From: Strix aluco
Taxonomy: Eukaryota > Chordata > Aves > Strigiformes > Strigidae
Direction of reading: 5' to 3'
Assembly (NCBI RefSeq): GCF_031877795.1
Contig: NW_027436632.1
Location: 186,001 to 250,000, forward strand
Length of the DNA: 64,000 nucleotides
Shown: positions 1-10,301 of the stretch, one piece after another
How positions within the stretch are numbered: the stretch's first letter is position 1
How the letters are laid out: each line of letters starts with the position of its first letter
Notes under the pieces: generated by a model
Database searches by the model: none
What the model was told of the DNA's origin: nothing
Seen by the model: the letters and a program-made list of their open reading frames with translations, nothing else
Translations under genes and position numbers: made by a program

Positions 1-3000
1 GTGGGCAGCATGTCAGTAGTGATGATGTTACTGTATGGGACATGTCACAGTGGGGAGCAGGTCAGTGGTGGCCATGTCACTGTGAGGTCATGTCACAGTG
101 TGCAGCAGGTCAGTGGTGGTCATGTCACAGTGAGCAACAGGCCACTGGTTGCCATGTCACTGTGGGGGCTATGTCACAGTGGGCAGCAGGTCAGTGGTAG
201 CCATGTCACTATGGGGGCCATGTCACAGTGGGCAGCAGGTCAGTAGTGGCCACGTCACTGTAGGGCCATGTCACAGTGTGCAGCAATCAGTGATGGCCAT
301 GTCACAGTGAGTAACAGGCCACTGGTTGCCATGTCACTGTGGGGGCTATGTCACAGTGAGCAGCAGGTCAGTGCTGGCCATGTCACTATGGGGGCCATGT
401 CACAGTGGGCATCAGGTCAGTGGTGGGCATGTCACTATGGGGGCTATGTCACATTGGGCAGCAGGTCAGTGGTGGCCATGTCACTATGGGGGCTACGTCA
501 CAGTGGGCAGCAGGTCAGTGGTGGGCATGTCACTGTGGGAGCCATGTCAGAGTGGTCAGCGGGTCAGTGGTGGCCATGTCACTGTGGGGGCCATGTCACA
601 GGTGTCATCGGGTCATTGGTGGCCATGTCACTGTGAGGTCATGTCACAGTGGGCAGCAGATCAGTTGTGGCCATGTCACAATGAGCAACAGTCCACTGGT
701 GGCCATGTCACTGTGGTGGCCAATCACGGTGGGCAGCAGGTCAGTGGTGGCCACGTCTCTGTGGGGCCATGTGACAGTGGGCAGCATATCAGTAGTGATC
801 ATGTTACTGTATGGGACATGTCACAGTGGGGAGCAGGTCAATGGTGGCCATGTCACTGTGAGGTCATGTCACAGTGTGCAGAAGGTCAGTGGTGGCCATG
901 TCACAGTGAGCAACAGGCCACTGGTTGCCATGTCACTGTGGGAGCTATGTCACAGAGGGCAGCAGGTCAGTGGTGGCCATGTCACTATGGGGGCCATGTC
1001 ACAGTGGGCAGCAGGTCCGTGGTGGCCATGTCAATGTGGGGGCCATGTCACAGTGGTCAGAGTGTCAGTTGTGGCCATGTCACTGTGGGGGCCATGTCAC
1101 AGTGTGCAGCAGGTCAGTGATGGACATGTCACAGTGAGCAACAGGCCACCTGTTGCCATGTCACTGTGGGGGGTATGTCACAGTGGGCAGCAGGTGAGTG
1201 CTGGCCATGTCACTATGGGGGCCATGTCACAGTGTGCAGCAGGTCAGTGGTGGCCATGTCACTATGGGGGCCATGTCACAGTGGGCAGCAGGTCAGTGGT
1301 GGCCAAGTCACCATGGGGGCTATGTCACAGTGGTCAGCGGGTCAGTGGTAGCCATGTCACAGAGGGCAACATGTCAGTGGTGATCATGTTACTATTTGGG
1401 ACATGTCACAGTGGGGAGCAGATCAGTGGTGGCCATGTCACTGTGGTGGCCAGTCACAGTGTGCAGCAGGTCAGTGATGGACATGTCACAGTGAGCAACA
1501 GGCCACCTGTTGCCATGTCACTGTGGGGGGTATGTCACAGTGGGCAGCAGGTGAGTGCTGGCCATGTCACTATGGGGGCCATGTCACAGTGTGCAGCAGG
1601 TCAGTGGTGGCCATGTCACTATGGGGGCCATGTCACAGTGGGCAGCAGGTCAGTGGTGGCCAAGTCACCATGGGGGCTATGTCACAGTGGTCAGCGGGTC
1701 AGTGGTAGCCATGTCACAGAGGGCAACATGTCAGTGGTGATCATGTTACTATTTGGGACATGTCACAGTGGGCAGCAGGTCAGTGGTGGCCATGTCACTG
1801 TGGGTGCTACATCACAGTGGGCAGCGGTTCAGTGGTGGCCATGTCACTGTGATTTCATGACACAGTGGGCAGCAGATCAGTTGTGGCCATGTCACAGTGC
1901 ACAGCAGACCACTGGTGGCCATGTCACTGTGGGGGCTATGTCACAGTTGATTGCAGGTCACTGGTGGCCATTTCACTGTGGGGGCCATGTCACCGTGGGC
2001 AGCAGGTCAGTGGTGGCCATGTCACTGTGCGGTCATATCACATTCGGCAGCATGTCAGTGGTGTACATGTTACTCTTTGGGATTTGTCACAGTGGGGAGC
2101 AGGTCAGTGGTGGCCATGTCACTGTGGGGGCTATGTCACAGTTGATAGCAGGTCACTGGTGGCCATTTCACTGTGGGGACCATGTCACATTGGGCAGCAG
2201 GTCAGTGGTGGCCATGTCACTATGGGGGCCATGTCACAGTGGGAAGCACGTCAGTAGTGGCCACGTCACTGTGGGGCCATGTCACAGTGGGGAGCAGGTC
2301 AGTGATGGCCATGTCACAGTGAGCAACAGGCCACTGGTTGCCGTGTCACTATGGGGGCCATGTCACAGTGCGCAGCAGGTCAGTGGTGGCCATGTCACTG
2401 TGGGGGCCATGTCAGAGTGGTCAGCGGGTCAGTGGTGGCCATGTCACTGTGGGGGCCTTGTCACAGGTGTCATCGGGTCAGTGGTGGCCATGTCACTGTG
2501 AGGTCATTTCACAGTGGGCAGCAGATCAGTTGTGGCCATGTCACAATGAGCAACAGTTCACTGGTGGCCATGTCACTGTGGTGGCCAATCACAGTGGGCA
2601 GCAGGTCAGTGGTGGCCACGTCACTGTGGGGCCATGTGACAGTGGGCAGCATGTAAGTAGTGATGATGTTACTGTATGGGACATGTTACAGTGGGGAGCA
2701 GGTCAGTGGTGGCCATGATACTGTGAGGTCATGTCACAGTGTGCAGCAGGTCAGTGGTGGCCATGTCACTATGGGGGCCATGTCACAGTGGGTAGCAGGT
2801 CAGTGGTCGCCATGTCACTGTGGGGGCCATGTCACAGTGTGCAGCAGGTCAGTGGTGGCCATGTCACAGTGAGCCACAGTCCACTGGTTGCCATGTCACT
2901 GTGGGGTCTATGTCACAGTGGGTAGCAGGTCAGTGGTCGCCATGTCACTATGGGGGCCATGTCACAGTGGGCAGCAGGTCAGTGGTGGGCATGTCATTGT

Positions 3001-4903
3001 GGGGGCCATGTCACAGTGGTCAGCGGATCAGTGGTGGCCATGTCACTGTGAGGTCATGTCACAGTGTGCAGCAGGTCAGTGGTGGCCATGTCACAGTGAG
3101 CAACAGGCCACTGGTTGCCATGTCACTGTGGGGGCCATGTCACAGTGGGCATCATGTCAGTGGTGGCCATGTCACTATGGGGGCCATGTCACAGTGGGCA
3201 GCAGGTCAGTGGTGGCCATGTCACTGTGGGGGCCATGTCACAGTGTGCAGCAGATCAGTGGTGCCATGTCACAGTGAGCAACAGGCCACTGGTTGCCATG
3301 TCACTGTGGGGGCTATGTCACAGTGGTCAGCAGGTCAGTGGTGGCCATGTCACTGTGAGGTCATGTCACAGTGGGCAGCAGATTAGTTGTGGCAATGTCA
3401 CAATGAGCAACAGTCCACTGGTGGCCATGTCACTGTGGTGGACAGTCACAGTGGGCAGCAGGTCAGTGGTGGCCACGTCACTGTGGGGCCATGTGCCAGT
3501 TGGCAGCATGTCAGTAGTGATCATGTTACAGTATGGAACATATCACAGTGTGGAGGAGGTCAGTGGTGGCCATGTCACTGTGAGGTCATGTCACAGTTTG
3601 CAGAAGGTCAGTGGTGGCCATGTCACAGTGAGCAACAGGCCACTGGTTGCCATGTCACTGTGGGGGCTATGTCACAGTGGGCAGCAGGTCACTGCTTGCC
3701 ATGTCACTATGGGGGCCATGTCACAGTGGGCAGCAAGTCCGTGGTGGCCATGTCACTATGGGGGCTATGTCACATTGGGCAGCTGGTCAGTGGTGGCTAT
3801 GTCACAGTGAGGTCATGTCACAGTGTGCAGCAGGTCAGTGGTGGCCATGTCACAGTGAGCAACAGGCCACTGGTTGCCATGTCACTGTGGGGGCTATGTC
3901 ACAGTGGGCAGCAGGTCAGTGGTGGCCATGTCACTATGGCGGCTCTGTCACAGTGTGCAGCAGGTCAGTGGTGGCCATGTCATTGTGGGGGCCATGTCAC
4001 AGTGGTCAGCGTGTCAGTAGTAGCCATGTCACTGTGGGGGCCATGTCACAGGTGTCAGCGGGTCAGTGGTGGCCATGTCACTGTGAGGTCATGTCACAGT
4101 GGGCAGCAGATCAGTTGTGGCCATGTCACAATGAGCAACAGTCCACTGGTGGCCATGTCACTGTGGTGGCCAGTCACAGTGGGCAGCAGGTCAGTGGTGG
4201 CCACGTCACTGTGGGGCCATGTGACAGTGGACAGAATGTCAGTAGTGTTCATGTTACTGTATGGGACATGTCACAGTGAGGTCATGTCACAGTGTGCAGC
4301 AGGTCAGTGGTGGCCATGTCACAGTGAGAAACAGGCCACTGGTTGCCATGTCACTGTGGGGGCTATGTTACAGTGGGCAGCAGGTCAGTTGTGGCCAAGT
4401 CTCTATGGGGGCCATGTCACAGTGGGCAGCAGGTCAGTGGTGCCCATGTCACTATTGGGGCTATGTCACAGTGGGTAGCAGGTCATTGATCGCCATGTTA
4501 CTGTGGGGGCCATGTCACAGTGAGCAACAGCCCACTGCTTGCCATGTCACTATGGGGTCTATGTCACAGTGGGCAACAGGTCAGTGGTGGCCATGTCACT
4601 ATGGGGGCCATGTCACAGTGGGCAGCAGGTCAGTGGTGGCCATGTCACTGTGAGTTCATGTCACAGTGTGCAGCAGGTCAGTGGTGGCCATGTCACAGTG
4701 AGAAACAGGCCACTGGTTGCCATGTCACTGTGGGGGCTATGTCACAGTGGGCAGCAGGTCAGTTGTGGCCAAGTCTCTATAGGGGCCATGTCACAGTGGG
4801 CAGCATGTCAGTGGTGCCCATGTCACTATGGGGGCCATGTCACAGTGGGTAGCAGTTCAGTGGTGGCCAGGTCACTGTGGGGCTATGTCACAGCGGTCAG
4901 CGG
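1..4903. repeat. Satellite array, ~49 bp unit, first block
   Basis: Tandem array whose unit is about 49 bp and contains two ATGTCAC boxes, one followed by TGTGGGGG and one by AGTGGGCAGCAGG. CACTGTG and CACAGTG within a unit are reverse complements about 10 bases apart, so each unit can form a short hairpin. Variant units (for example with a GTTACTGTATGGGACATG segment near 25, 800, 2665 and 4250) recur at irregular hundreds of bases, suggesting weak higher-order structure. Long open frames occur in all forward frames because the unit lacks stops and 49 is not a multiple of three. They are not genes. The array ends abruptly at ERV-A. Confidence 0.95.
1105..1768. repeat. Local 357 bp-offset duplication inside the satellite
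   Basis: The stretch from about 1105 to 1411 recurs at about 1462 to 1768 with no difference that I can see, although neighbouring satellite units differ from one another at several positions. This indicates a recent multi-unit duplication by unequal exchange or slippage. Confidence 0.8.
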
Positions 4904-4965
4904 AAAACCTGAAAGAGCTCTCTACACATTGTGAGAAAAGAACCTACGAAGGACTCGATGAGTGA
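4904..4965 (+). pseudogene. pol: 3' end of pol (integrase C-terminus) of ERV-A
   Basis: About 20 codons in frame up to a TGA at 4963-4965. The assignment rests on position and on a short resemblance (the NLKEL region) to the final integrase residues of ERV-B before its stop at 16510. Everything upstream of this point is satellite. The next reading frame starts with an ATG at 4958 that overlaps the pol stop by a few bases. Confidence 0.5.
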
Positions 4966-5095
4966 GACCCTAATATTTTGTCCAATTGAAACTTTTATTT
5001 GTTTTTCTTTTATATGCATAAAGTGTAATGTATGTAAAGAAGGATGGGGGATTCATAATGCACATGGAATAAATCTCCGGTCTAGTTGTAATTAG
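4958..5095 (+). pseudogene. Cys/His-rich intergenic reading frame of ERV-A (unrecognised family)
   Basis: The ATG at 4958 overlaps the pol stop codon. The frame runs 45 codons to a TAG at 5093, and recognisable similarity continues past a second stop (TAA at 5102) to about 5130. The peptide has FC, then C-x4-C-x2-C-x2-C, then E-x-W-x2-H-x2-HG, then C-x2-C with the first stop inside the last pair. The same residues occur at the same spacing in ERV-B (16467-16700). The pattern suggests zinc binding. I recognise no family and propose no function. This copy is broken by the two stops. An alternative is neutral sequence that agrees by chance, but the gap-free match of Cys, His and Trp makes that unlikely. 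Confidence 0.6.
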
Positions 5096-5341
5096 TGTTA
5101 TTAACGAGAACAGAGATTAACTAATCAGGCCCTAAAAATTGGAGCAAAAACAGGAAAATAATTGAAGATTCTAAAATTTGACAGAAAATATTTACTAAAA
5201 GGATAAATCTTGAAAGAGAGTGCACTCACCCTAATTGGCCTACTGAATAACACCCTCAGAACCTAAGGGTGATCTGTAGAAAGCACATCTCCTGGGTCCC
5301 CTATCGTGATCCCGAGGTCAAAGATAAAAACTGGGAAACCT

Positions 5342-5578
5342 ATGTGTCCCGGGAATAGAGGCAAACGTACCCCTGAAGAATACGGCTGCTGCCAAGAAGA
5401 TGGAACACCCTGCTGCTCTAAGCAACAGAGTAGGCAGAGGAGGCAGAGACGTACCAAAGTGGGGAAAACTTTACTGCCCTACTCTGAAGAAAAAAAGGCC
5501 TCTGAGGGAAAAGGGTCAGACGAGAGTGCCAGACACCCTGATACAAAAGAGACTAAGAAAAAATATGCTAATCAATAG
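5342..5578 (+). CDS. Small Cys- and Arg-rich reading frame overlapping the start of env (ERV-A)
   Basis: A 78-codon frame from ATG 5342 to TAG 5576. A GTG-started version would begin at 5306. It has a CCQEDGTPCCSK segment, then an arginine-rich run SRQRRQRRTK, then a charged C-terminus rich in E, K and S. The last 60 codons overlap the env leader in another frame. The Arg-rich run is also encoded in ERV-B at the same place (SRRRRQRR, 16892-16915). Such motifs in retroviruses are usually RNA-binding and nuclear-localising, as in Rev-type proteins. That role is inference here. It lies in the same frame as the Cys-rich frame upstream, with stops between. It may be an independent spliced exon or fortuitous. 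Confidence 0.45.
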   Translation: MCPGNRGKRTPEEYGCCQEDGTPCCSKQQSRQRRQRRTKVGKTLLPYSEEKKASEGKGSDESARHPDTKETKKKYANQ

Positions 5579-7304
5579 AATCCCGCCAGTCTTCTATTGG
5601 AGCTATTGGATAGTCTGGCTAGGTGTATTAGCCACAATGAATACACTACCAGGATGGGCTAGAACGACTAACCAATCCCACCAACCTTTTGAACATACCC
5701 TAACTAATCAAATTATATGGCCTTGGACAGATGCTTATTATGGACATACAGGACGTATGGGTGCAGATTTGTATGGGACAGAGTTAGCAACTGCCATACT
5801 AAGCAATAACCTAACACTCCAAACATATAAATGGGAGAATTCATCCCATACCTGGACAGCTAAAAAAGGAGATGAGATACAGATAGGCTGCAGAGTATTC
5901 AATGTAAATGTGATAATAAGTCGGCACCCTTTAATTCAAACCGTCCGTCAGCCCCCTTTTACTCAAATCGTTATCAGAGACAAAACGGAATCTAAAATAG
6001 CTCAAACCCATTGTGAGTCAGAGGTCTGTTGGTATGCATTTACTGCAACCCAACCGGTGTCCATAATTTGTTTGGGAGGAACCAGGTCAAGAGATCAAGC
6101 TATATCTTTCCGATTTCCATTGAATATACAGGAGGAAACTACAACAACCACAACCCACGCTTCCAAAGAGACTACTCGGACTACTCATACTGTTCCAACA
6201 CAACCAACAGTCGTGCTTAGCCCAAGAATTTTTGAAATTGGACCATATGCAATTAGGAATACAGGTCAACAACAAATGCTGTTTAACCCGGCGTGGTCTC
6301 TCAAACAAGTTAAATTGCTGATGCAAAATAATGTTTCAAATATTCAGCCAGCCTGTTCACCTTTCCTAAAGACTTCTTACGAGGGATGGACAACCTGGCT
6401 GCAAAAACAAATTCCTCGCGCAAAAAGAACGCAGAGAGACTTAACCGGTGCTTTGGGAACAGGATTGGGAGTTTTAAATAGTATTGATTCGGAGGTGATA
6501 ATGAACAAATTGGCTACCTCAATTAGTGATTTAACTAATATACAAAGGCCTTTGCAATCTTCCTTATTGGCTTTGGGGGCTAACCAGTGGTTGTTGTCAA
6601 ATGTATTACCAAAAGGGGAAAAGGTAAATATAAAGGATCATGAATTGATTACAGATGCACTCAGTGTGCTCCAAAATAACCTCTCTTTAGCTCTCAGCTG
6701 CATCCAGGCTCAAATATGGATGCAGTCGATAGCTGCCTCAATTATAAGAGAAGGTGAAGAAGGTATTCTTCCTACTGAAATTCGGAGAATAATTTGGAAC
6801 AGTGCTACTAATTTTGAAAAGGAACTCCAATCCTGGTGGAACCTGGTAAACTTTACCTATGATCCCATCACAAACACAGCTACTACCTTTATACTCACTA
6901 TTTACAATGCCACCATATACCAAATTTATCCTATCATTGCATTAGGGCTGAATCACAACGGGACCATACTCTATCCTTTTGAGCATAGAGCATGGGCCCG
7001 AAAGGTAAACGAAAAATGGCAAACTGTCAATCTAGAGTCTTGCATTGTACGGGAACAACAAGGATTCATTTGTGAAGGCAATGCAATTGAGGCACAAGAT
7101 ATTTGTCTAGATACTGAACAAAATATTTGTCACTTTGAGGTCCATCCCAATGAAAATCCTAAAACAGTACTTATATATATTGGCAAAGGTTGTGTATGTT
7201 TGAGGACGGTTTGTGAATTCTTAACCGTAGACAAGATCATAGTAGAAACAAAAAAATTATTCAAATCTCTGTGTTTGCAATTTCACAAAGATAATTGGAT
7301 GTGA
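5400..7304 (+). CDS. env: Env polyprotein of ERV-A, long open frame with a late frameshift
   Basis: A 634-codon frame. An unusually long leader of about 60 residues with a basic KKKRPLR stretch precedes a hydrophobic signal-like segment (FYWSYWIVWLGVLATM). A surface subunit with several N-glycosylation sites follows. A furin-type RAKR site at residues 340-343 is followed by a glycine-rich, fusion-peptide-like segment and a leucine-rich heptad region. The transmembrane subunit has many cysteines late in the ectodomain (GKGCVCLRTVC) and I do not see the CX6CC motif. Reading shifts out of frame near the A-run at 7251-7256 and ends at 7304, while the related C-terminal part continues in another frame. 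The rest of the frame is open. ERV-B has lost its env and kept a different anchor type. Confidence 0.85.
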   Translation: MEHPAALSNRVGRGGRDVPKWGKLYCPTLKKKRPLREKGQTRVPDTLIQKRLRKNMLINRIPPVFYWSYWIVWLGVLATMNTLPGWARTTNQSHQPFEHTLTNQIIWPWTDAYYGHTGRMGADLYGTELATAILSNNLTLQTYKWENSSHTWTAKKGDEIQIGCRVFNVNVIISRHPLIQTVRQPPFTQIVIRDKTESKIAQTHCESEVCWYAFTATQPVSIICLGGTRSRDQAISFRFPLNIQEETTTTTTHASKETTRTTHTVPTQPTVVLSPRIFEIGPYAIRNTGQQQMLFNPAWSLKQVKLLMQNNVSNIQPACSPFLKTSYEGWTTWLQKQIPRAKRTQRDLTGALGTGLGVLNSIDSEVIMNKLATSISDLTNIQRPLQSSLLALGANQWLLSNVLPKGEKVNIKDHELITDALSVLQNNLSLALSCIQAQIWMQSIAASIIREGEEGILPTEIRRIIWNSATNFEKELQSWWNLVNFTYDPITNTATTFILTIYNATIYQIYPIIALGLNHNGTILYPFEHRAWARKVNEKWQTVNLESCIVREQQGFICEGNAIEAQDICLDTEQNICHFEVHPNENPKTVLIYIGKGCVCLRTVCEFLTVDKIIVETKKLFKSLCLQFHKDNWM

Positions 7305-7764
7305 CTTTTCCTATTTAGCCCCGGTCATGTCTTACGAATTCCTGCAATCCAATTATACATTAATACATAATTTACAACCTACACCCATTGGAATGAATCT
7401 CACTTTGGTTAGGCAGTTACTTCAACATAAAGACTTAATTAGAATTTTAGAGAAAATTAGAGAAAACGGACAGAAAACCTTAATAACTGTTCATCACAAT
7501 GTGGAAGAAATACACCGAGTCTTGGAAAGAGCAAAAAAGAATGCAGAACATAACTGGTGGGACACCCTTTTTGGATGGTCACCTACTGCTACAGGCATCT
7601 TGAACAAGTTGTGTCACCCCATTGTGGTTCTCTTGATATTAATCTTAATCAGTTTGACTTTGTCAATAATATTATATGTCATAACTTGGAGAATGATGCA
7701 ACGGGTAACATATCTGATATCTTCACCCGTCCAATACTCATTAAAGCCAAAAATGACCAATTAG
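7258..7764 (+). pseudogene. env: C-terminal part of ERV-A Env transmembrane subunit, out of frame with the main ORF
   Basis: Frame offset from the main env frame. It carries the end of the ectodomain (GCDFSYLAPV), a heptad-rich stretch, a tryptophan-containing pre-anchor region (WWDTLFGWSP) and a strong membrane segment (IVVLLILILISLTLSIILYV) before a short basic tail ending at 7764. An overlapping frame to 7862 encodes a longer charged tail (FRLKKTLLLSQQEL), so a second small indel may lie within the tail. The 7246-7260 A-run is the likely site of the first shift. Confidence 0.8.
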
Positions 7765-7840
7765 ATGATGACTTTAGATTGAAAAAAACTCTCCTATTAA
7801 GTCAACAAGAATTGCAACGATTTGATGAACAAAATGATAA

Positions 7841-7857
7841 AAAGAAAAAGGGGGGAT
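7841..7857 (+). other. Polypurine tract of ERV-A
   Basis: AAAGAAAAAGGGGGGATT immediately before the TGTGAT that starts the LTR. This is the expected plus-strand primer site. Confidence 0.85.
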
Positions 7858-8439
7858 TGTGATAGACAGTAAACTGTTTGTTCATCAAATTCCATAGAAG
7901 ATACTGGGAGCTCGTGACATGTTATTCCATAAACTATGTAGGCCTAAGCTTAATCTTAACTATTACACTGTGTAACGACTAACAGAATGTAAGTGCTTAT
8001 CTAAGTTGAAATGCTGAAGCAAGGACTCCTACTAGGCAAAAGACTGAAAAGAGGGAGAAAGGGGAGAAGGACAAAGGGGAGAACAAGAAGAAAAAAAAAG
8101 AGGGGTAGTGCTTATATTCTGTAAGATATAAACAAAAGCTTTGTGAGCCACTCTCAGGAAAGCAGGAAATACGAGGAGCTGGTGACATGAGGAAGACCCG
8201 GATGGAGCGACCCCCTAGCTGCAAAGTGCGCAGACGCAGGGTACACCTCTCAGAGAGACCCGATAACGGAAGGCGGAGGATATAAAAAAGACGGACCCTC
8301 GGGGAGTGATTGCGCGCCGTTGGTGGAGCAGGGACTCCCCGGCCGCCCAGCGCTGTTTTGCTTCTTGCCGCTTGCTAAATAAACAATTTAAATTTAATTA
8401 GTCCTAACTTGCATCATTTTGGCACGATAGTCTATAACA
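7858..8439 (+). repeat. 3' LTR of ERV-A (582 bp)
   Basis: Begins TGTGATAGAC after the polypurine tract and ends TCTATAACA before satellite. It contains a TATA box at 8281 (TATAAAA) and AATAAA at 8378, with a purine-rich stretch around 8045-8105. The R/U5 part (GCGCTGTTTTGC, CCGCTTGCTAA) resembles the ERV-B LTR; U3 does not. Confidence 0.85.
8281..8287 (+). promoter_or_regulatory. TATA box in ERV-A LTR
   Basis: TATAAAA roughly 100 bases upstream of AATAAA, the usual U3/R arrangement. Confidence 0.6.
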
Positions 8440-9775
8440 AATGTGACGTCATGTCACAGTGTGCAGCAGGTCAGTGGTGGCCATGTCACAGTGAGCAACA
8501 GGTCACTGGTAGCCATGTCACTGTGGGGCCAATGTCACAGTGGGCAGCAGGTCAGTGGTGGCCATGTCACTGTGGGGGCCATGTCACAGTGGGCAGCGGG
8601 TCAGTGGTGGCCATGTCAATTGGGGCCATGTCACAGTGAGCAGCAGGTCAGTTGTGACCATGTCACTGTGGGGCCTATGTCACAGTGGATAGCAGGTCAG
8701 TGCTGGCCATGTCACTGTTGGGCCATGTCACAGTGAGCAACAGGTCACTGGTAGCCATGTCACTGTGGGGCCAATGTCACAGTGGGCAGCAGGTCAGTGG
8801 TGGCCATGTCACTGTGGGGGCCATGTCACATTGGGCATCGTGTCACTGGTGGCCATGTCAATTGGGGTCATGTCACAGTGTGCACCAGGTCAGTGGTGGC
8901 CACGTCACAGTGAGCAACAGGCCACTGGTTGCCATGTCACTGTGGGGGCTATGTCACAGTGGGCAGCAGGTCAGTGGTGGCATGTCACTGTGGGGCCATG
9001 TCACAGTGGGCAGCAGGTCAGTGGTGGCCATGTCACTGTGGGGACATGACACAGTGGGCAGCGGGTCAGTGGTGATCATGTTACTGTTTGGGACATGTCA
9101 CAGTGGTCAGCAGGTCAGTGGTGGCCATGTCACTGTGGGTGATATATCACAGTGGGCAGCAGGTCAGTGGTGGTCATGTCACTGTGGTGGCCAGTAACAG
9201 TGGGCAGCAGGTCAGTAGTGGCCACGTCACTGTGTGGCCATGTCACACTGGGGAGCATGTCAGTGGTGATCATGTTACTCTATGGGACATGTCACAGTGG
9301 GGAGCAGGTCAGTGGTGGCCATATCACTGTGAAGTCATGTCACAGTGTGGAGCAGGTCAGTGGTGGCCATGTCACTCTGGTGGCCATGTCACAGTGGGCA
9401 GCAGGTCAGTGGTGATCATGTCACTATGGGGGCCAAGTCACAGTGGGCAGCAGGTCAGTGGTGGCCATGTCACTATGGGGGCCAAGTCACAGTGGGCAGC
9501 AGGTCAGTTGTGGCCATGTCACTATGGGGGCCATGTCACAGTGGGCAGCAGGTCAGTGGTGGCCATGTCACTATGGGGGCCATGTCACAGTGGGCAGCAG
9601 GTCAGTGGTGGCCATGTCACTGTGGGGGACATGTCACAGTGGTCAGCGTGTCAGTGGTCGCCATGTCACTGTGAGGTCATGTCACAGTGTGCAGCAGGTC
9701 AGTGGTGGCCATGTCACAGTGAGCAACAGGCCACTGGTGGTCATGTCACTGTGGGGGCTATGTCACAGTGAGCAG
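8440..9775. repeat. Satellite array, second block
   Basis: Same ~49 bp unit as the first block, between ERV-A and ERV-B. Its last units end in GTGAGCAG at the ERV-B insertion point. Confidence 0.95.
9771..9775. repeat. Left 5 bp target-site duplication of ERV-B
   Basis: AGCAG before the LTR equals AGCAG after the 3' LTR at 17779. Removing the provirus and one copy gives an ordinary satellite unit (GTGAGCAGCAGGTCAG), which confirms the insertion point. Confidence 0.9.
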
Positions 9776-10279
9776 TGTAATAAAACATATATGGTATTTG
9801 TTATTCAAATCTCAAGGGGAAAAAGAAGTTGTAGTCAGGATGTTGTGGCCGAACAGTTTTGTAATTCTCTTATGTAAATAAGAAATAAGATATATGTATA
9901 TAGTTTCTATTGTTAAAATCAGTTGTTAGAAGGGAGCTAAAATGGCCCCCATCTTCAAGCCACTACAAAAACACTTGTGCTGAGTCATCCCCCCTTCTGT
10001 GACGGAAACCTGAGACAAGCCCGCCGAAACCTGAGAAAAGCCCGGGAAAACTTGTTTACAACTTTGCAGACCCCTCAGGGTACGCCCATCATGAATATGG
10101 ATGAAGCCTACACTATAAAGGGACTCGGTTCTGCCGGGTCAGGTGTGTCCTGGTAGAGCAGAGACTCCCGGCACACCCAGCGCTGTTTTGCTCACTCGCC
10201 GCTTGCTAATAAATTTATTATTGATCACTAAAAATTGAGAAGTGGTTATTTCCCACTAAATTACTTTTAATCTATAACA
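9776..10279 (+). repeat. 5' LTR of ERV-B (504 bp)
   Basis: TGTAATAAAAC ... TCTATAACA. TATAAAG at 10114 and AATAAA at 10208. Identical by eye to the 3' LTR at 17275-17778. Confidence 0.95.
10114..10120 (+). promoter_or_regulatory. TATA box of ERV-B 5' LTR
   Basis: TATAAAG followed about 90 bases later by AATAAA; repeated at the same place in the 3' LTR. Confidence 0.7.
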
Positions 10280-10283
10280 AATT

Positions 10284-10301
10284 TGGTGCCGTGACTCGGA
10301 T
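10284..10301 (+). other. Primer binding site, tRNA-His type
   Basis: TGGTGCCGTGACTCGGAT, four bases after the LTR end, is complementary to the 3' end of vertebrate tRNA-His (…GAGTCACGGCACCA). Some class I endogenous retroviruses use this primer. Confidence 0.85.

Larger units (their letters stand above)
4904..8439 (+). mobile_element. ERV-A: 5'-truncated class I-like endogenous retrovirus (pol end, env, 3' LTR)
   Basis: Satellite sequence changes at about 4904 into the last codons of a retroviral pol. An intergenic block, a long env, a polypurine tract and a 582 bp LTR follow, and satellite resumes at 8440. No 5' LTR, gag, protease or RT is present. The end of the LTR (GCGCTGTTTTGC ... TCTATAACA) and the pol-env block are related to ERV-B, so the two belong to one broad family but are clearly diverged. 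No target duplication can be tested because the 5' end is missing. The left junction looks like a deletion or recombination within the satellite. Confidence 0.85.

Noticed and set aside
405..2501. 698-codon open frame (and many similar ones) in the satellite
   Set aside because: All three forward frames stay open for long stretches because the unit lacks stops and 49 is not a multiple of three. The peptide is a pure 49-residue repeat with no start, promoter or codon signal.
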